From Burkholderiaceae bacterium (lineage in GTDB: Bacteria; Pseudomonadota; Gammaproteobacteria; Burkholderiales; Burkholderiaceae_C): a DNA stretch of 64,000 nucleotides. A model generated the notes under the pieces. That model saw only the letters and a program-made list of their open reading frames with translations, made no database searches and was not told where the DNA came from. The position numbers and the translations under genes are program-made. Each line of letters opens with the position of its first letter. Position 1 is the first letter of the stretch. Of this stretch, positions 23,322-31,867 are shown in pieces. The stretch lies in contig JACKLI010000001.1 of the NCBI GenBank assembly GCA_024235995.1, forward strand, positions 2,108,001 through 2,172,000, written 5' to 3'.

Positions 23322-24272
23322 ATGAACGACTCCCACGGCATCCACGTCATCGACACCGGCTTCGTGCGTCCGCGCCTCGATGCGGCCTACCTGGTCGTTG
23401 AAAAGGGCCGCGGCGCCTTCATCGACTGCGGCGTCAACCACTCGGTGCCGCGCCTGCTGGCGGCCTTGGCGCAAGCCGGCCTGGCGCCGGCCGACGTGGA
23501 CTGGCTGATCCTGACGCACGTGCACCTGGACCACGCCGGTGGCGCGGGCGCGCTGCTGCGCCAGTTGCCCCACGCGCGCCTGGTGGTGCATCCGCGCGGC
23601 GCGCGCCATATGATCGACCCCAGCCGCCTGTGGGCCGGTGCCACGGCGGTGTACGGCGAGGCCGAGATGCAGCGCAGCTACGGCCGCCTGGTGCCGGTGC
23701 CGGCCGAGCGCGTGGTGCAGGCACCCGACGGCCACGAGGTCGACCTGGCGGGCCGGCGTCTGGTCTGCCTGGACACGCCGGGCCACGCGCGGCACCACAA
23801 CGCCATCTTCGATCCGGCCTCGGGCTGGGTCTTCAGCGGCGACACCTTCGGCGTGTCCTACCGCGAGTTCGACTCGACGCAGGGGCCGTTCATCGTGCCG
23901 GCCACGTCGCCGAGCGAGTTCGATCCGCCGGCGCTGCACCGCTCCATCGACCGGCTGGTGGCCCTCAAGCCGTCGGCGGTCTGTCTCACCCACTACGGCC
24001 CGCTGCTGCCGGTCGAGCGCCTGGCCGCCGACCTGCATGAGCAGATCGACGCCATGGTGGACATCGGCCGCGCGGCCGCGGCGCTGCCGGCAAGCGAGCG
24101 CCACGCGCGGCTGCGCGCCGAGCTGAGCGCGCTCTACACCGGCCGCGCCCTGCGGCACGGCTGGACCGGCGGCGTGGCCGCGGCGGCCGAGTGGCTGGCG
24201 ATCGACATCGAGCTGAACGCCCAGGGCCTGGGCGTGTGGCTGGACCAGGCGGCACGCGCCAAGCCCGCATGA
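23322..24272 (+). CDS. Metallo-beta-lactamase-fold hydrolase
   Basis: A 316-residue MBL-fold protein of the glyoxalase II-like group. Metal-binding motif LTHVHLDHAGG (H-x-H-x-D-H), a further histidine in DTPGHARHHNAIF, the bridging aspartate in FSGDTFGVSY and a last histidine in CLTHYGPLL complete a dinuclear zinc site. It is likely a cytosolic thioester or lactone hydrolase; the substrate is unknown. Its stop overlaps the start of the response regulator (ATGA), placing it unusually in one operon with a Tct-type two-component system. Confidence 0.88.
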   Translation: MNDSHGIHVIDTGFVRPRLDAAYLVVEKGRGAFIDCGVNHSVPRLLAALAQAGLAPADVDWLILTHVHLDHAGGAGALLRQLPHARLVVHPRGARHMIDPSRLWAGATAVYGEAEMQRSYGRLVPVPAERVVQAPDGHEVDLAGRRLVCLDTPGHARHHNAIFDPASGWVFSGDTFGVSYREFDSTQGPFIVPATSPSEFDPPALHRSIDRLVALKPSAVCLTHYGPLLPVERLAADLHEQIDAMVDIGRAAAALPASERHARLRAELSALYTGRALRHGWTGGVAAAAEWLAIDIELNAQGLGVWLDQAARAKPA

Positions 24273-24955
24273 ACATCCTGCTGGTCGAAGACGACGTCAC
24301 CCTGGCGCAGTCCGTTGCCGAGGCCATCCGCGCGCGGGGCTGGCACGTCGACGTCAGCCACCGCGGCGAGCCGGTGGCCAAGTCGGTGCTGCAGGACGAC
24401 TACGACGCGCTGGTGCTCGACATCGGCCTGCCCGGCATCGACGGCCTGGAGACGCTCGACCAGGTGCGCACGCAGGGCTCGAGCCTGCCGGTGCTCATGC
24501 TGACGGCGCGCGACAGCATCGACGACCGCGTGCTGGGCCTGGCCAACGGGGCCGACGACTACCTCGTCAAGCCCTTTGCCGTGCCCGAGCTGCTGGCGCG
24601 CCTGCACGCGCTGGTGCGGCGCCACGCGTTGCGGCGCAGCCGGGTGCTGCAGGTGGCCGCGCTGCGCTTCGACGCCGCGCTGCGCCGTGCCTACCACGGC
24701 GAGCAGGCGCTCAACCTGACCGCGCGCGAGTCGATCGTGGTCGAATACCTGCTCATGCACCTGGGCGCCATCGTGGCGCGCGACCAGCTCGCCGCGCTGG
24801 TCCCGGACTGGACCGCCGCCACCTCCGACAACGCGATGGAGCTGCTGATGTCGCGCCTGCGCGGCAAGATCGAGCCGGCGGGCGTGCGGCTGCGCACGGT
24901 GCGCGGCCTGGGCTACCTGCTGGAGCCGGCCGCGCCGACGGATGGGGTTCGATGA
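24269..24955 (+). CDS. tctD: OmpR-family response regulator, TctD-like
   Basis: Response regulator of 228 residues. Receiver domain: acidic pocket E7-D8-D9 in LLVEDDVTLA, phosphorylation site D51 in LVLDIGLPGIDG, T79 and K101 in DDYLVKPF. The C-terminal OmpR-type winged helix includes SDNAMELLMSRLRGKIEPAG and VRGLGYLLE. Naming rests on the partner kinase type and the convergent tctBA genes; QseB-like regulators look similar. Translationally coupled at both ends (ATGA with the hydrolase gene and with the kinase gene). It probably activates tricarboxylate or similar transport genes. Confidence 0.85.
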   Translation: MNILLVEDDVTLAQSVAEAIRARGWHVDVSHRGEPVAKSVLQDDYDALVLDIGLPGIDGLETLDQVRTQGSSLPVLMLTARDSIDDRVLGLANGADDYLVKPFAVPELLARLHALVRRHALRRSRVLQVAALRFDAALRRAYHGEQALNLTARESIVVEYLLMHLGAIVARDQLAALVPDWTAATSDNAMELLMSRLRGKIEPAGVRLRTVRGLGYLLEPAAPTDGVR

Positions 24956-26361
24956 CACGCCCCAGCCTGCGGCGCACCTTCGGGCTGTGGCTGGCGCTGT
25001 CGCTGGCCGCGCTTATCCCGCTGGCGGCGGCGATGATCTACGTGCTGGTGCTGACGCCGGCGCTCGATTCGCTGGACCGCTCGCTGACTGACACGGCGGT
25101 GGCGCTGTCGCAGATCGTGGAGGACCACCAGGGGCAGCTCAGCCTGCCGATCAGCGCGCAGACGGCCAGGGCGCTGAGTGCCGACCTCGTCGATGAGACG
25201 GTGTTTTCCGTCGCCGATCCGGCCGGGCATGTGCTGGGGGGCAGCGCGGAACTCGCGGCGCTGGCGCCGGCGGCGCTGGCCGCCGGCCAGTGGCTGTTTT
25301 TCGACGGCGCGCTCCAGGGCCGGCCGATGCGCGTGGCCGCGTACGGCGACCCGTGCGCCGAAGGCGGCCGGGTGTGCCCCGTTCTGGTGGCCGAAACCAA
25401 GGGCAAGCGCACGGCGGCCCTGCGCGCCGCCGTGCTGGCCGCGGCCGTCGGCGCGCTGGCGCTGGCGCTGCCGCTGGCTGCCCTGGCGCTGCTGGCCATC
25501 CATCGCGTGCTGCAGCCGCTGCAGCGCGCGTCCGACGCCATCGGCCGGCTCGATGCGCGTCAGCTGCGCGCCATCGACGCCGGAAGCATGCCCGGCGAAG
25601 TGGCCGGCTTCGTGCAGACGCTCAACGCCCTGCTGGCGCGGCTGCGCGAGGCCGCCGGCGCGCAGCGCGCCTTCGTGGCCGATGCCGCGCACCAGCTGCG
25701 CACGCCCTGGGCCATCGTGCGCGTCGAGGCGTCGGAGCTGCTCGCCAGCGAGCATCCCGCGGCCCTGCAACCCGCGCTGGAGCGCCTGCACCTGGCGGCC
25801 GAGCGCGGCAGCCGCCTGGCGCAGCAGCTGCTGTCGCTGGCGCGCGCCGAGGGCGCGGCGCTGGAGGCCCGGGCGATGCCCCAGCGGGTCGATCTGCGCC
25901 AGCTGGCCGCCGGCAGCGCCGACCATTGGCTCGCTCCCGCGCTGCAGGCGGGGCAGGATTTGGGCTTCGATCTCGAGCCGGCCGTGGTCGACGGCCACCC
26001 GGTGCTGCTGGACGAGTTGATCGGCAATCTGATCCACAACGCCATCGAGCACGCGGGGCGCGGTGCCCGCGTCACGGTTCGCACCCGCATGCTGGAGGGC
26101 GGCGCCGAACTGAGCGTGGAAGACGATGGCCCCGGCGTGCCCGCCGACGAGCGCGAGCTGCTGTGGCGGCGCTTTCACCGGAGCCGTGGCGCCGGCGGCA
26201 CCGGCAGCGGACTGGGGCTGGCGATCGTGGCCGACATCGCGCGCCTGCACGGCGCGACGGCCGCGATCGAGACGAGCGCGGCCGGTGCCGGCTTCAGGGT
26301 GCGGATCCGCTTTCCGGCACCCGGTCGGCCAGTGGCGCAACCGGCAGGGGCGGCGGCGTGA
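24952..26361 (+). CDS. tctE: Membrane sensor histidine kinase, TctE-like
   Basis: Sensor kinase of 469 residues. Transmembrane helices at about 11-33 and 157-183 flank a periplasmic sensor domain of about 120 residues (TctE N-terminal type). The phosphoacceptor is H247 in ADAAHQLRTPWAI, where the usual TPL is TPW. N-box N363 lies in LIGNLIHNAIEHAG, G1 in VEDDGPGVP and G2 in GGTGSGLGLAIV. The last 68 bp of the gene overlap the 3' end of convergent tctA. The pair probably senses an external carboxylate and controls its uptake. Confidence 0.87.
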   Translation: MTRPSLRRTFGLWLALSLAALIPLAAAMIYVLVLTPALDSLDRSLTDTAVALSQIVEDHQGQLSLPISAQTARALSADLVDETVFSVADPAGHVLGGSAELAALAPAALAAGQWLFFDGALQGRPMRVAAYGDPCAEGGRVCPVLVAETKGKRTAALRAAVLAAAVGALALALPLAALALLAIHRVLQPLQRASDAIGRLDARQLRAIDAGSMPGEVAGFVQTLNALLARLREAAGAQRAFVADAAHQLRTPWAIVRVEASELLASEHPAALQPALERLHLAAERGSRLAQQLLSLARAEGAALEARAMPQRVDLRQLAAGSADHWLAPALQAGQDLGFDLEPAVVDGHPVLLDELIGNLIHNAIEHAGRGARVTVRTRMLEGGAELSVEDDGPGVPADERELLWRRFHRSRGAGGTGSGLGLAIVADIARLHGATAAIETSAAGAGFRVRIRFPAPGRPVAQPAGAAA

Positions 26362-27856
26362 GCGCGGCTTCCCGCCTCTTGGCCCGTGCCTTGAAGTAGA
26401 AGGCCAGCACCTGCCAGGTGATGAACAGCGCGATCAGGCCCAGCAGGGTGCCGCTGATCGGGCGCTCGACGAAGATCTCGAAGCTGCCACGGCTCAGCAG
26501 CAGGGTGCGGCGGAAGTTTTCCTCCAGCATGGGGCCCAGGATGAAGCCCAGCATGAGCGGCGCGGCGTCCAGCCCGAAGCGCATGAAGACGTAGCCGATC
26601 AGGCCGAAGATCGCCGTGGTGTAGATGTCGTCCAGGTTGTTGTTGATGCTGTAGGTGCCGATGCAGCAGAAGAACAGGATGGCCGGGAACAGCACGTTGT
26701 ACGGGATCTTGAAGATCGACAGCAGGTAGCGCACCAGCGGCACGTTCAGCACCAGCAGGAACACGTTGCCCACCCACATGCTGGCCACCAGGCCCCAGAA
26801 CAGCTCCGGGTGGCTGGCGATCATGTTGGGGCCCGGCTGGATGCCCTTGATGATGAAGGCGCCCAGCATCAGCGCCGTCACCGCGTTCTCGGGGATGCCG
26901 ATGCTCATCAGCGGGATGAAGCTGGTGCGCGCCGCGGCCTCGTCGGCCGCCGCCTGCCCGGCCACGCCCTCGATGGCGCCGGAGCCGATCTCGTCCTTGT
27001 ATTTGCTGACCTTCTTGTCCAGCGCGTAGGCGGCGAACTGGGCGATCGCCGCGCCGCCGCCCGGCAGGATGCCGATGAACGAGCCCACGGCACTGCCGCG
27101 CAGCGCGCTCGGAAAGATGCGCTTGAACTCGGGCCAGGTCGGCATCAGCTTGATCGTGCCGTTGAAGGGCGAGCGCTGCTCGTGGGCGTCCAGGTTCTTG
27201 GTGATTTCGGCGATGCCGAAGCACCCCAGCGCCAGGCTCACCAGGCTCACGCCGTCGGCCAGGTTGGGCAGATCGAAGGTGTAGCGCGCCATGCCGCTGT
27301 TGACGTCGGTGCCCACCAGGCCCAGCAGCACGCCGATCATGCACATGGCGAAGCCGTTCAACAGGCTGCCGGTGGTGACGAAGCTGACGCACAGAAAACC
27401 GAACATCATCAGCGCGCAGTAGTCGGCCGGCCCGAACTTGAAGGCCACCTCGCCCAGCGTGGGCGCCAGCCAGGCCAGCACCACGATGGCCACCGTGCCG
27501 CCGATGAAGCTGGATACGCCGGCGGTGAACAGCGCCAGCCCCGTCTTGCCCTTGAGCGTCATCTGGTAGCCGTCGATGCAGGCCACGATGCTGGTGGCGT
27601 GTGGCATCTTCATGGTGATGGCGCTCACGCTGTCGCCGTACTGGGCGCCGTAGTAGATGCCCGCCAGCATGATCAGCGCGCCGGTGGTCGAGATCGAGTA
27701 GGTCAGCGGCAGCAGCAGGCTGATGGTGGCCAGCGGCCCCAGGCCGGGCAGCAGGCCCACCAGGGTGCCCACCGAGCAGCCGATGGCGCAGTACATCAGG
27801 TTGTGCAGCGTCAGCGCGTGCTCAAAGCCGAAGGCCAGGTTTTGCAGTGTTTCCAT
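26294..27856 (-). CDS. tctA: Tripartite tricarboxylate transporter, large permease TctA
   Basis: TctA permease (PF01970), 520 residues with about twelve membrane helices. Family landmarks include GLLPGLGPLATISLLLPLTY near residue 35, the IPGGGAAIAQF-like GILPGGGAAIAQFAAY, and GIPENAVTALMLGAFIIKGI. It drives sodium- or proton-coupled import of di- or tricarboxylates delivered by a TctC receptor. It is the second gene after tctB (37-bp gap). No tctC gene stands beside it. The 3' end overlaps the kinase gene tctE on the opposite strand for 68 bp, so any transcriptional stop must lie inside the neighbouring coding region. Confidence 0.93.
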   Translation of the reverse strand: METLQNLAFGFEHALTLHNLMYCAIGCSVGTLVGLLPGLGPLATISLLLPLTYSISTTGALIMLAGIYYGAQYGDSVSAITMKMPHATSIVACIDGYQMTLKGKTGLALFTAGVSSFIGGTVAIVVLAWLAPTLGEVAFKFGPADYCALMMFGFLCVSFVTTGSLLNGFAMCMIGVLLGLVGTDVNSGMARYTFDLPNLADGVSLVSLALGCFGIAEITKNLDAHEQRSPFNGTIKLMPTWPEFKRIFPSALRGSAVGSFIGILPGGGAAIAQFAAYALDKKVSKYKDEIGSGAIEGVAGQAAADEAAARTSFIPLMSIGIPENAVTALMLGAFIIKGIQPGPNMIASHPELFWGLVASMWVGNVFLLVLNVPLVRYLLSIFKIPYNVLFPAILFFCCIGTYSINNNLDDIYTTAIFGLIGYVFMRFGLDAAPLMLGFILGPMLEENFRRTLLLSRGSFEIFVERPISGTLLGLIALFITWQVLAFYFKARAKRREAALTPPPLPVAPLADRVPESGSAP

Positions 27857-27893
27857 GGGGCGGTTCTCGAAAATGGGGCGTATCGAGGCGGGA

Positions 27894-28325
27894 TCAGTAA
27901 GGGCCTGGCAAGGGCAGGTTGAGCCCCAGGAGGTAGTGGAACGCGTAGGCCACGACGATCAGGGCGATGCTGATCTTGAGGTTGCGCTGCCACGAGTAGC
28001 TGTCGCCGGCGATGGTCGAGACGAAGACCATGAACGCGATGCCCAGCACCATGTTGACGTACTGGGACACCAGGGCAAAGCCGCACAGCGCCACCATGAT
28101 GATCACGATGTTGCGGATGCTGAAGTCCAGCGGCACCCGCTCCACGAAGCGCGACCGGACGATGCTGACGATGGCGATCACCATCAGGATGCCGCTGATC
28201 ACCAGCGGAAACAGGCCCGGCCCGGCGCGTGAAAACTCACCGATGGGGTAGCGGAATGCGCCCAGGCCGAAGGCCAGCGCGACGGCCGCCAGCAGCAGCC
28301 CCTTGAGCAGGTTTTGGTCGTTCAT
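27894..28325 (-). CDS. tctB: Tripartite tricarboxylate transporter, small permease TctB
   Basis: TctB subunit (PF07331), 143 residues with four membrane helices: LLKGLLLAAVALAFGLGAF, FPLVISGILMVIAIVSIV, IVIIMVALCGFALVSQYV and LKISIALIVVAYAFHYLLG. The conserved PIGEFSRAGPGLFPL follows the first helix. ATG 28325 gives the standard length although no strong Shine-Dalgarno precedes it; the frame is open about 20 codons further upstream. It stabilises the TctA permease. The receptor gene that normally heads the operon (tctC) is missing; the next gene upstream is a chromate-transporter half. Confidence 0.9.
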   Translation of the reverse strand: MNDQNLLKGLLLAAVALAFGLGAFRYPIGEFSRAGPGLFPLVISGILMVIAIVSIVRSRFVERVPLDFSIRNIVIIMVALCGFALVSQYVNMVLGIAFMVFVSTIAGDSYSWQRNLKISIALIVVAYAFHYLLGLNLPLPGPY

Positions 28326-28446
28326 GTCGTGGTCGAACCCGAAAAGCGTGACCTTTTCATTGTTCGCGACGACCTCGCGCGTCACCACTTCGGCAACTAC
28401 GTACGACAGCTTCCAGACAGGTGGCGCCGGCGATCCGGCGCGACGT

Positions 28447-29043
28447 CTACACCCAGCCCAGCGCGCCCAGCAAGGCGCCGGCGCCGATCAGCCACAGCAG
28501 GTGCAGCCGGGTGCGCCAGACGACGAGCGTGGTGGCGGCGGTCAGCAGCCACAGCGGCGCGTCGCGCGCCGGCTGGTCGTGGGCGCCGGTCAGCAGCCAG
28601 CCGGTGACCAGCAGCAGGCCGATGACGATGGGCGCCATGCCGGCCTTGAAGGCGCGCACCGAGCGGCGCGTGCGGTTGCGGTGCGCCCAGCGCGTGGCGG
28701 TGTAGGTCAGCACGCCCGAGGGCAGCAGCATGCCCAGCATGGTGATGCCGGCGCCCAGCAGCGCCAGCGCATAGGCGCGCCAGCCGGCCGCGGGGCCGCC
28801 GCCGGCGTTCAGGCCCACGTTCCAGCCCATCAGGGCGACGAACAGCACGTTGGGCCCGGGGGCGGCCTGGGCCAGCGCGATGGAGCTGCCAAACTGCGGC
28901 TCGGTCAGCCACTGGCGGTCGATCACCAGGTAGCGGTGCATGGCCGGCGCGGTGCCGATGGCGCCGCCTACCGCCAGCAGCGACAGCGACAGGTAGCGTA
29001 CGAAAAGATCCAGCCAGTCGGCCGCGCTCAGGTGGATGCTCAT
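28447..29043 (-). CDS. Chromate transporter, short-chain CHR subunit (second half)
   Basis: Single CHR domain (PF02417) of 198 residues, with five or six helices. The family motif around LAQAAPGPNVLFVALMGW corresponds to the PGP signature, and GGAIGTAPAMHRYLV lies in the N-terminal region. Short-chain CHR proteins work as heterodimers encoded by adjacent genes and export chromate, possibly also sulfate. Start ATG 29043 overlaps the stop of its partner by four bases. Confidence 0.87.
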   Translation of the reverse strand: MSIHLSAADWLDLFVRYLSLSLLAVGGAIGTAPAMHRYLVIDRQWLTEPQFGSSIALAQAAPGPNVLFVALMGWNVGLNAGGGPAAGWRAYALALLGAGITMLGMLLPSGVLTYTATRWAHRNRTRRSVRAFKAGMAPIVIGLLLVTGWLLTGAHDQPARDAPLWLLTAATTLVVWRTRLHLLWLIGAGALLGALGWV

Positions 29044-29645
29044 GATGGCGGCTTCTGGTCGGTCGCCGGCGGGCGGCCCAGGCAGCGCCAGGCCCACAGG
29101 CAGGCGCCGCCGCCCAGCACGCCCAGCACCACGGCCAGGCTCAGCTTGAACACCGCCATGGCGACGACGGTGAGCGCGGCCAGGCCCAGGCAGGCGGCGA
29201 GGCCCATGGGGTTGGCGCGCAGCGCGCCGATCAGCTTGAGGCCGGTGGCCAGGATCAGGCCGGCCGCCACCGCGCCCATGCCGCGCAGCGCGCCCTGGGC
29301 CTGGGGCGTGTCGGCCACGCTGGCAAAGCCGGCCGCCAGCAGCAGCACCACCAGGCTGGGCAGGGCCAGCATGCCGGCCAGCGCGGCAATGGCGCCCGAC
29401 AGGCCGAAGTGGCGGTCGCCGATCATCATCGACAGGTTGACCACGTTGGGGCCGGGCATGATCTGCGCCACCGCCCAGTCCTCGACGAACTGCTCGCGCG
29501 TGAGCCAGCGCTTGCGCTCCACCAGCTCGCGCTGCACCACCGCCAGCACGCCGCCAAAGCCCTGCAGCGCCAGCCAGGAGAAGGACCAGAACAGGTCGGC
29601 GCGCGAGCGCGGGGCGCCGGGGGCGGCGTCGGTGGGGGCCGGCAC
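29040..29645 (-). CDS. Chromate transporter, short-chain CHR subunit (first half)
   Basis: Single CHR domain, 201 residues, partner of the gene downstream. Signatures: FSWLALQGFGGVLAVVQREL, FVEDWAVAQIMPGPNVVNLS and GLSGAIAALAGMLALPSLVV. The likely start is GTG 29645, six bases after the arsC stop codon at 29651-29653; no ATG is placed sensibly. Together the two genes replace a two-domain ChrA. Position after arsC suggests an oxyanion-resistance operon. Confidence 0.85.
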   Translation of the reverse strand: MPAPTDAAPGAPRSRADLFWSFSWLALQGFGGVLAVVQRELVERKRWLTREQFVEDWAVAQIMPGPNVVNLSMMIGDRHFGLSGAIAALAGMLALPSLVVLLLAAGFASVADTPQAQGALRGMGAVAAGLILATGLKLIGALRANPMGLAACLGLAALTVVAMAVFKLSLAVVLGVLGGGACLWAWRCLGRPPATDQKPPS

Positions 29646-29650
29646 GGCGC

Positions 29651-30004
29651 TCAGTCCAGGACTTCCAGGATGTTCTCGACTGGCCGCCCCAGCCGCGCGC
29701 CCTTGGCGGTGACGACGATGGGCCGCTCGATCAGCACCGGCGTGGCGTGCATGGCGGCGGCCAGCTGGTCGTCGCTGAGGTCGGGGTCGTCCAGGCGCTG
29801 CTCCAGGTATTCGGGCTGCTTGGTGCGCAGCAGCGCGCGCAGCGGCTGGCCGCTGGCGCGGGCGATGGCCTTCAGCTGGGCCGCGCTGGGCGGGGTCTTG
29901 AGGTATTCGACGATGGTGGGCGCGACGCCACGCTCGCGCAGCAGCTCGAGCGCCTTGCGCGAGGTGCTGCACTTGGGGTTGTGATAGAGGGTGACGCCGC
30001 TCAT
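29651..30004 (-). CDS. arsC: Glutaredoxin-dependent arsenate reductase ArsC
   Basis: ArsC of the E. coli plasmid R773 type, 117 residues. Catalytic cysteine C12 in YHNPKCSTSRKAL. The arginines that stabilise arsenate are present in LLRTKQPEY, IERPIVVTAKG and RLGRPVE, which favours true arsenate reductase over the YffB/Spx-like relatives. It reduces arsenate to arsenite using glutathione and glutaredoxin. No arsenite exporter is adjacent; instead the two chromate-transporter halves follow directly. A copy of the dispersed repeat lies just upstream (30019-30084). Confidence 0.87.
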   Translation of the reverse strand: MSGVTLYHNPKCSTSRKALELLRERGVAPTIVEYLKTPPSAAQLKAIARASGQPLRALLRTKQPEYLEQRLDDPDLSDDQLAAAMHATPVLIERPIVVTAKGARLGRPVENILEVLD

Positions 30005-30018
30005 GGTCGTGGTCTCGA

Positions 30019-30084
30019 TTGCTATCGTTGGTGTAGCTGCCTGCGCTTTGTCAACAGGGGCCAGCGGCCGATTTCATTCATAAA
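30019..30084 (+). repeat. Dispersed approx. 60-bp repeat, copy 1
   Basis: Starts TTGCTATCG, has GTAGCTGCCTGCGCTTTG in the middle and ends GGCCGATTTCATTCATAAA. It matches copy 6 (62451-62514) closely at both ends and in the core. It occupies the gap between arsC and the NamZ-like gene, and its tail runs into the last codons of the latter. Confidence 0.7.
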
Positions 30085-31291
30085 TCATAAACGCTTGGCG
30101 CGTTTGCCGCCACGCCTGCTCGTCGGCGCGGGCCAGCGCGTCGAGCGCGGCCGGCGGCGCGCTGGCGTCGTCCACCCATTCGCGCAGCAGCGGGCTGCCG
30201 TTGATCAGGTCGATCGCCAGGCGGTCGTGCTCGTACTCGTAGGCAAAGTCGCGCCACAGCGGGTAGTCGGGTGCCTGGCGGCGCAGCGCCTTGAAGGCCA
30301 GCGCCTGCAGGCGCCAGGGCGTGAACGCCGCGTGCTCGTAGTGCGCCGGGTCTTCCACGTGGATCTGCACGCCGGCGCACAGCTGCCCGGCGTGCTTGTG
30401 AAAGGTGGGCTCGAACCAGCACTCGCGCAGGCGGCAGCCGCGCAGCCAGTCAGGGGCCAGGGCGCGCATGTCGGCCAGCAGGCGGCGCGCGTCGAGGTCG
30501 GGCGCGCCGAACAGCTCCAGCGCCCGCGTGGTGCCGCGCCCCTCCGACAGCGTGGTGCCCTCCAGCATCACGGTGCCGGCATAGGCGCGCGCCATGCCCA
30601 GGGACGCGGCGTTGGGGCTGGGGTTGACCCAGCTGCGCCAGTCGTCGGGCCCCATGGGCCAGCCAAAGCCGGGCGCCGCATCGGGTTGCCAGCCGGTCAT
30701 GGTGATGACGCGGTATTCCAGCTGCAGGCCTAGCGTGGCGATGAACCAGTGGCCCAGCTCGCCCAGCGTCAGGCCGTGGCGCATGGGCATGGGGCCGGCG
30801 CCGACGAAGCTCTCCCAGCCGGGGCGCAGGCTCAAGCCTTCGACCGGCCGGCCGGCGGGGTTGGGGCGGTCCAGCACCCACACCGCCTTGCCGTGCGCGT
30901 GGGCGGCCTCCAGCACGTAGCGCAGCGTGGTGATGAAGGTGTAGATGCGGCAGCCCAGGTCCTGCAGGTCCACCAGCAGCACGTCGAACGTGTCCAGCAT
31001 GGCCGGCGTGGGGCGGCGCACCGTGCCGTACAGGCTGAACACCGGGATGCCCAGACGCGGGTCGGCGTAGTCGGGCGACTCGACCATGTTGTCCTGCTTG
31101 TCGCCGCGCAGGCCGTGCTGCGGGCCGAAGGCCGCTGTGAGGCGCACGTCGGGCAGGGCGGTCAGCGCGTCCAGCGCATGCGTCAGCTCGCGCGTGACCG
31201 AGGCCGGGTGGGCCAGCAGGGCCACGCGCCGGCCCTTGAGTGGTGCGCGCAGCGCGGGGTCGGCTAGAAAACGTTCGAGGCCGGATTTCAT
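30074..31291 (-). CDS. DUF1343 / NamZ-like exo-beta-N-acetylmuramidase
   Basis: A 405-residue protein of the DUF1343 family (PF07075), the founding characterised member being the exo-lytic N-acetylmuramidase NamZ of Bacillus subtilis. Landmarks are VALLAHPASVTRELTHALDA near residue 25, AAFGPQHGLRGDKQDNM, VLLVDLQDLGCRIYTFITTL, VLDRPNPAGR, and ANWVNPSPN-like SWVNPSPNAASLG. No signal peptide is visible, so it would act in the cytoplasm on imported muropeptides or be exported otherwise. Its final codons overlap the dispersed repeat. The stop of the next gene upstream overlaps its start (ATGA). Confidence 0.85.
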   Translation of the reverse strand: MKSGLERFLADPALRAPLKGRRVALLAHPASVTRELTHALDALTALPDVRLTAAFGPQHGLRGDKQDNMVESPDYADPRLGIPVFSLYGTVRRPTPAMLDTFDVLLVDLQDLGCRIYTFITTLRYVLEAAHAHGKAVWVLDRPNPAGRPVEGLSLRPGWESFVGAGPMPMRHGLTLGELGHWFIATLGLQLEYRVITMTGWQPDAAPGFGWPMGPDDWRSWVNPSPNAASLGMARAYAGTVMLEGTTLSEGRGTTRALELFGAPDLDARRLLADMRALAPDWLRGCRLRECWFEPTFHKHAGQLCAGVQIHVEDPAHYEHAAFTPWRLQALAFKALRRQAPDYPLWRDFAYEYEHDRLAIDLINGSPLLREWVDDASAPPAALDALARADEQAWRQTRQAFMIYE

Positions 31292-31839
31292 GGGGTGTTG
31301 GTGTCAGGGGCAGGCAGGTGCGCCGTCCAGCCAGCGCGGTGGTGAAAGTCGGGCTGCGCGCGCGGGTGCGCCAGCGCCCAATAGCTCAGTTGGCCGTCGG
31401 CGGTTTCGATGACGGCGCTCAGGCCGATGACCCCGTCGGTGTCGGGCAGCCCGTGCGCCGGCAGCACGGCATCGAGCACCAAGTGCTGCACATCCTGAGT
31501 GCAAGTGATGTGCGGCGCGGGCAGGGCCGGCGCCGCCAGGTCGCGCTGGCGCTCGGCGCTGAAGGCGTAGGCGGCCCAGTGGCCGGACGGCGAGAAGTTG
31601 AATTCGAGATAGGCGCTGCTGCCCGGGGTGCCGACGAAGGCTTCGAAGCAGGTGTGGCGCCACAGGCCGTCGGCGGGGCCCGGGTGCCGGGCGGGCGGCG
31701 GCAGGCGCAAGGCGCTGGGCGCGCCGTCCAGGGTGTAGCGCAGGCGCCAGCCGTCGGCCGTGCGCGCCTGCCAGGCGTGCAGGCGGCGGACGGCCGGGCA
31801 GGGCGTGGCCGGGTGGGGCTGCAGCAGCCAGGTGCTCAC
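31288..31839 (-). CDS. DOMON-like domain protein
   Basis: A 183-residue protein with a single beta-sandwich domain resembling DOMON-like proteins found in proteobacteria. Segments such as GLWRHTCFEAFVGTPGSSAY, YLEFNFSPSGHWAAYAF and IGLSAVIETADGQLSYWAL are typical. Related domains bind carbohydrate or haem, but this subgroup is uncharacterised. There is no signal peptide. It is translationally coupled with the NamZ-like gene, suggesting a role in handling sugars or muropeptides (inference). Confidence 0.75.
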   Translation of the reverse strand: MSTWLLQPHPATPCPAVRRLHAWQARTADGWRLRYTLDGAPSALRLPPPARHPGPADGLWRHTCFEAFVGTPGSSAYLEFNFSPSGHWAAYAFSAERQRDLAAPALPAPHITCTQDVQHLVLDAVLPAHGLPDTDGVIGLSAVIETADGQLSYWALAHPRAQPDFHHRAGWTAHLPAPDTNTP

Positions 31840-31867
31840 GGTCGGGGCGGGGGCAAAGCCCGGCGCT

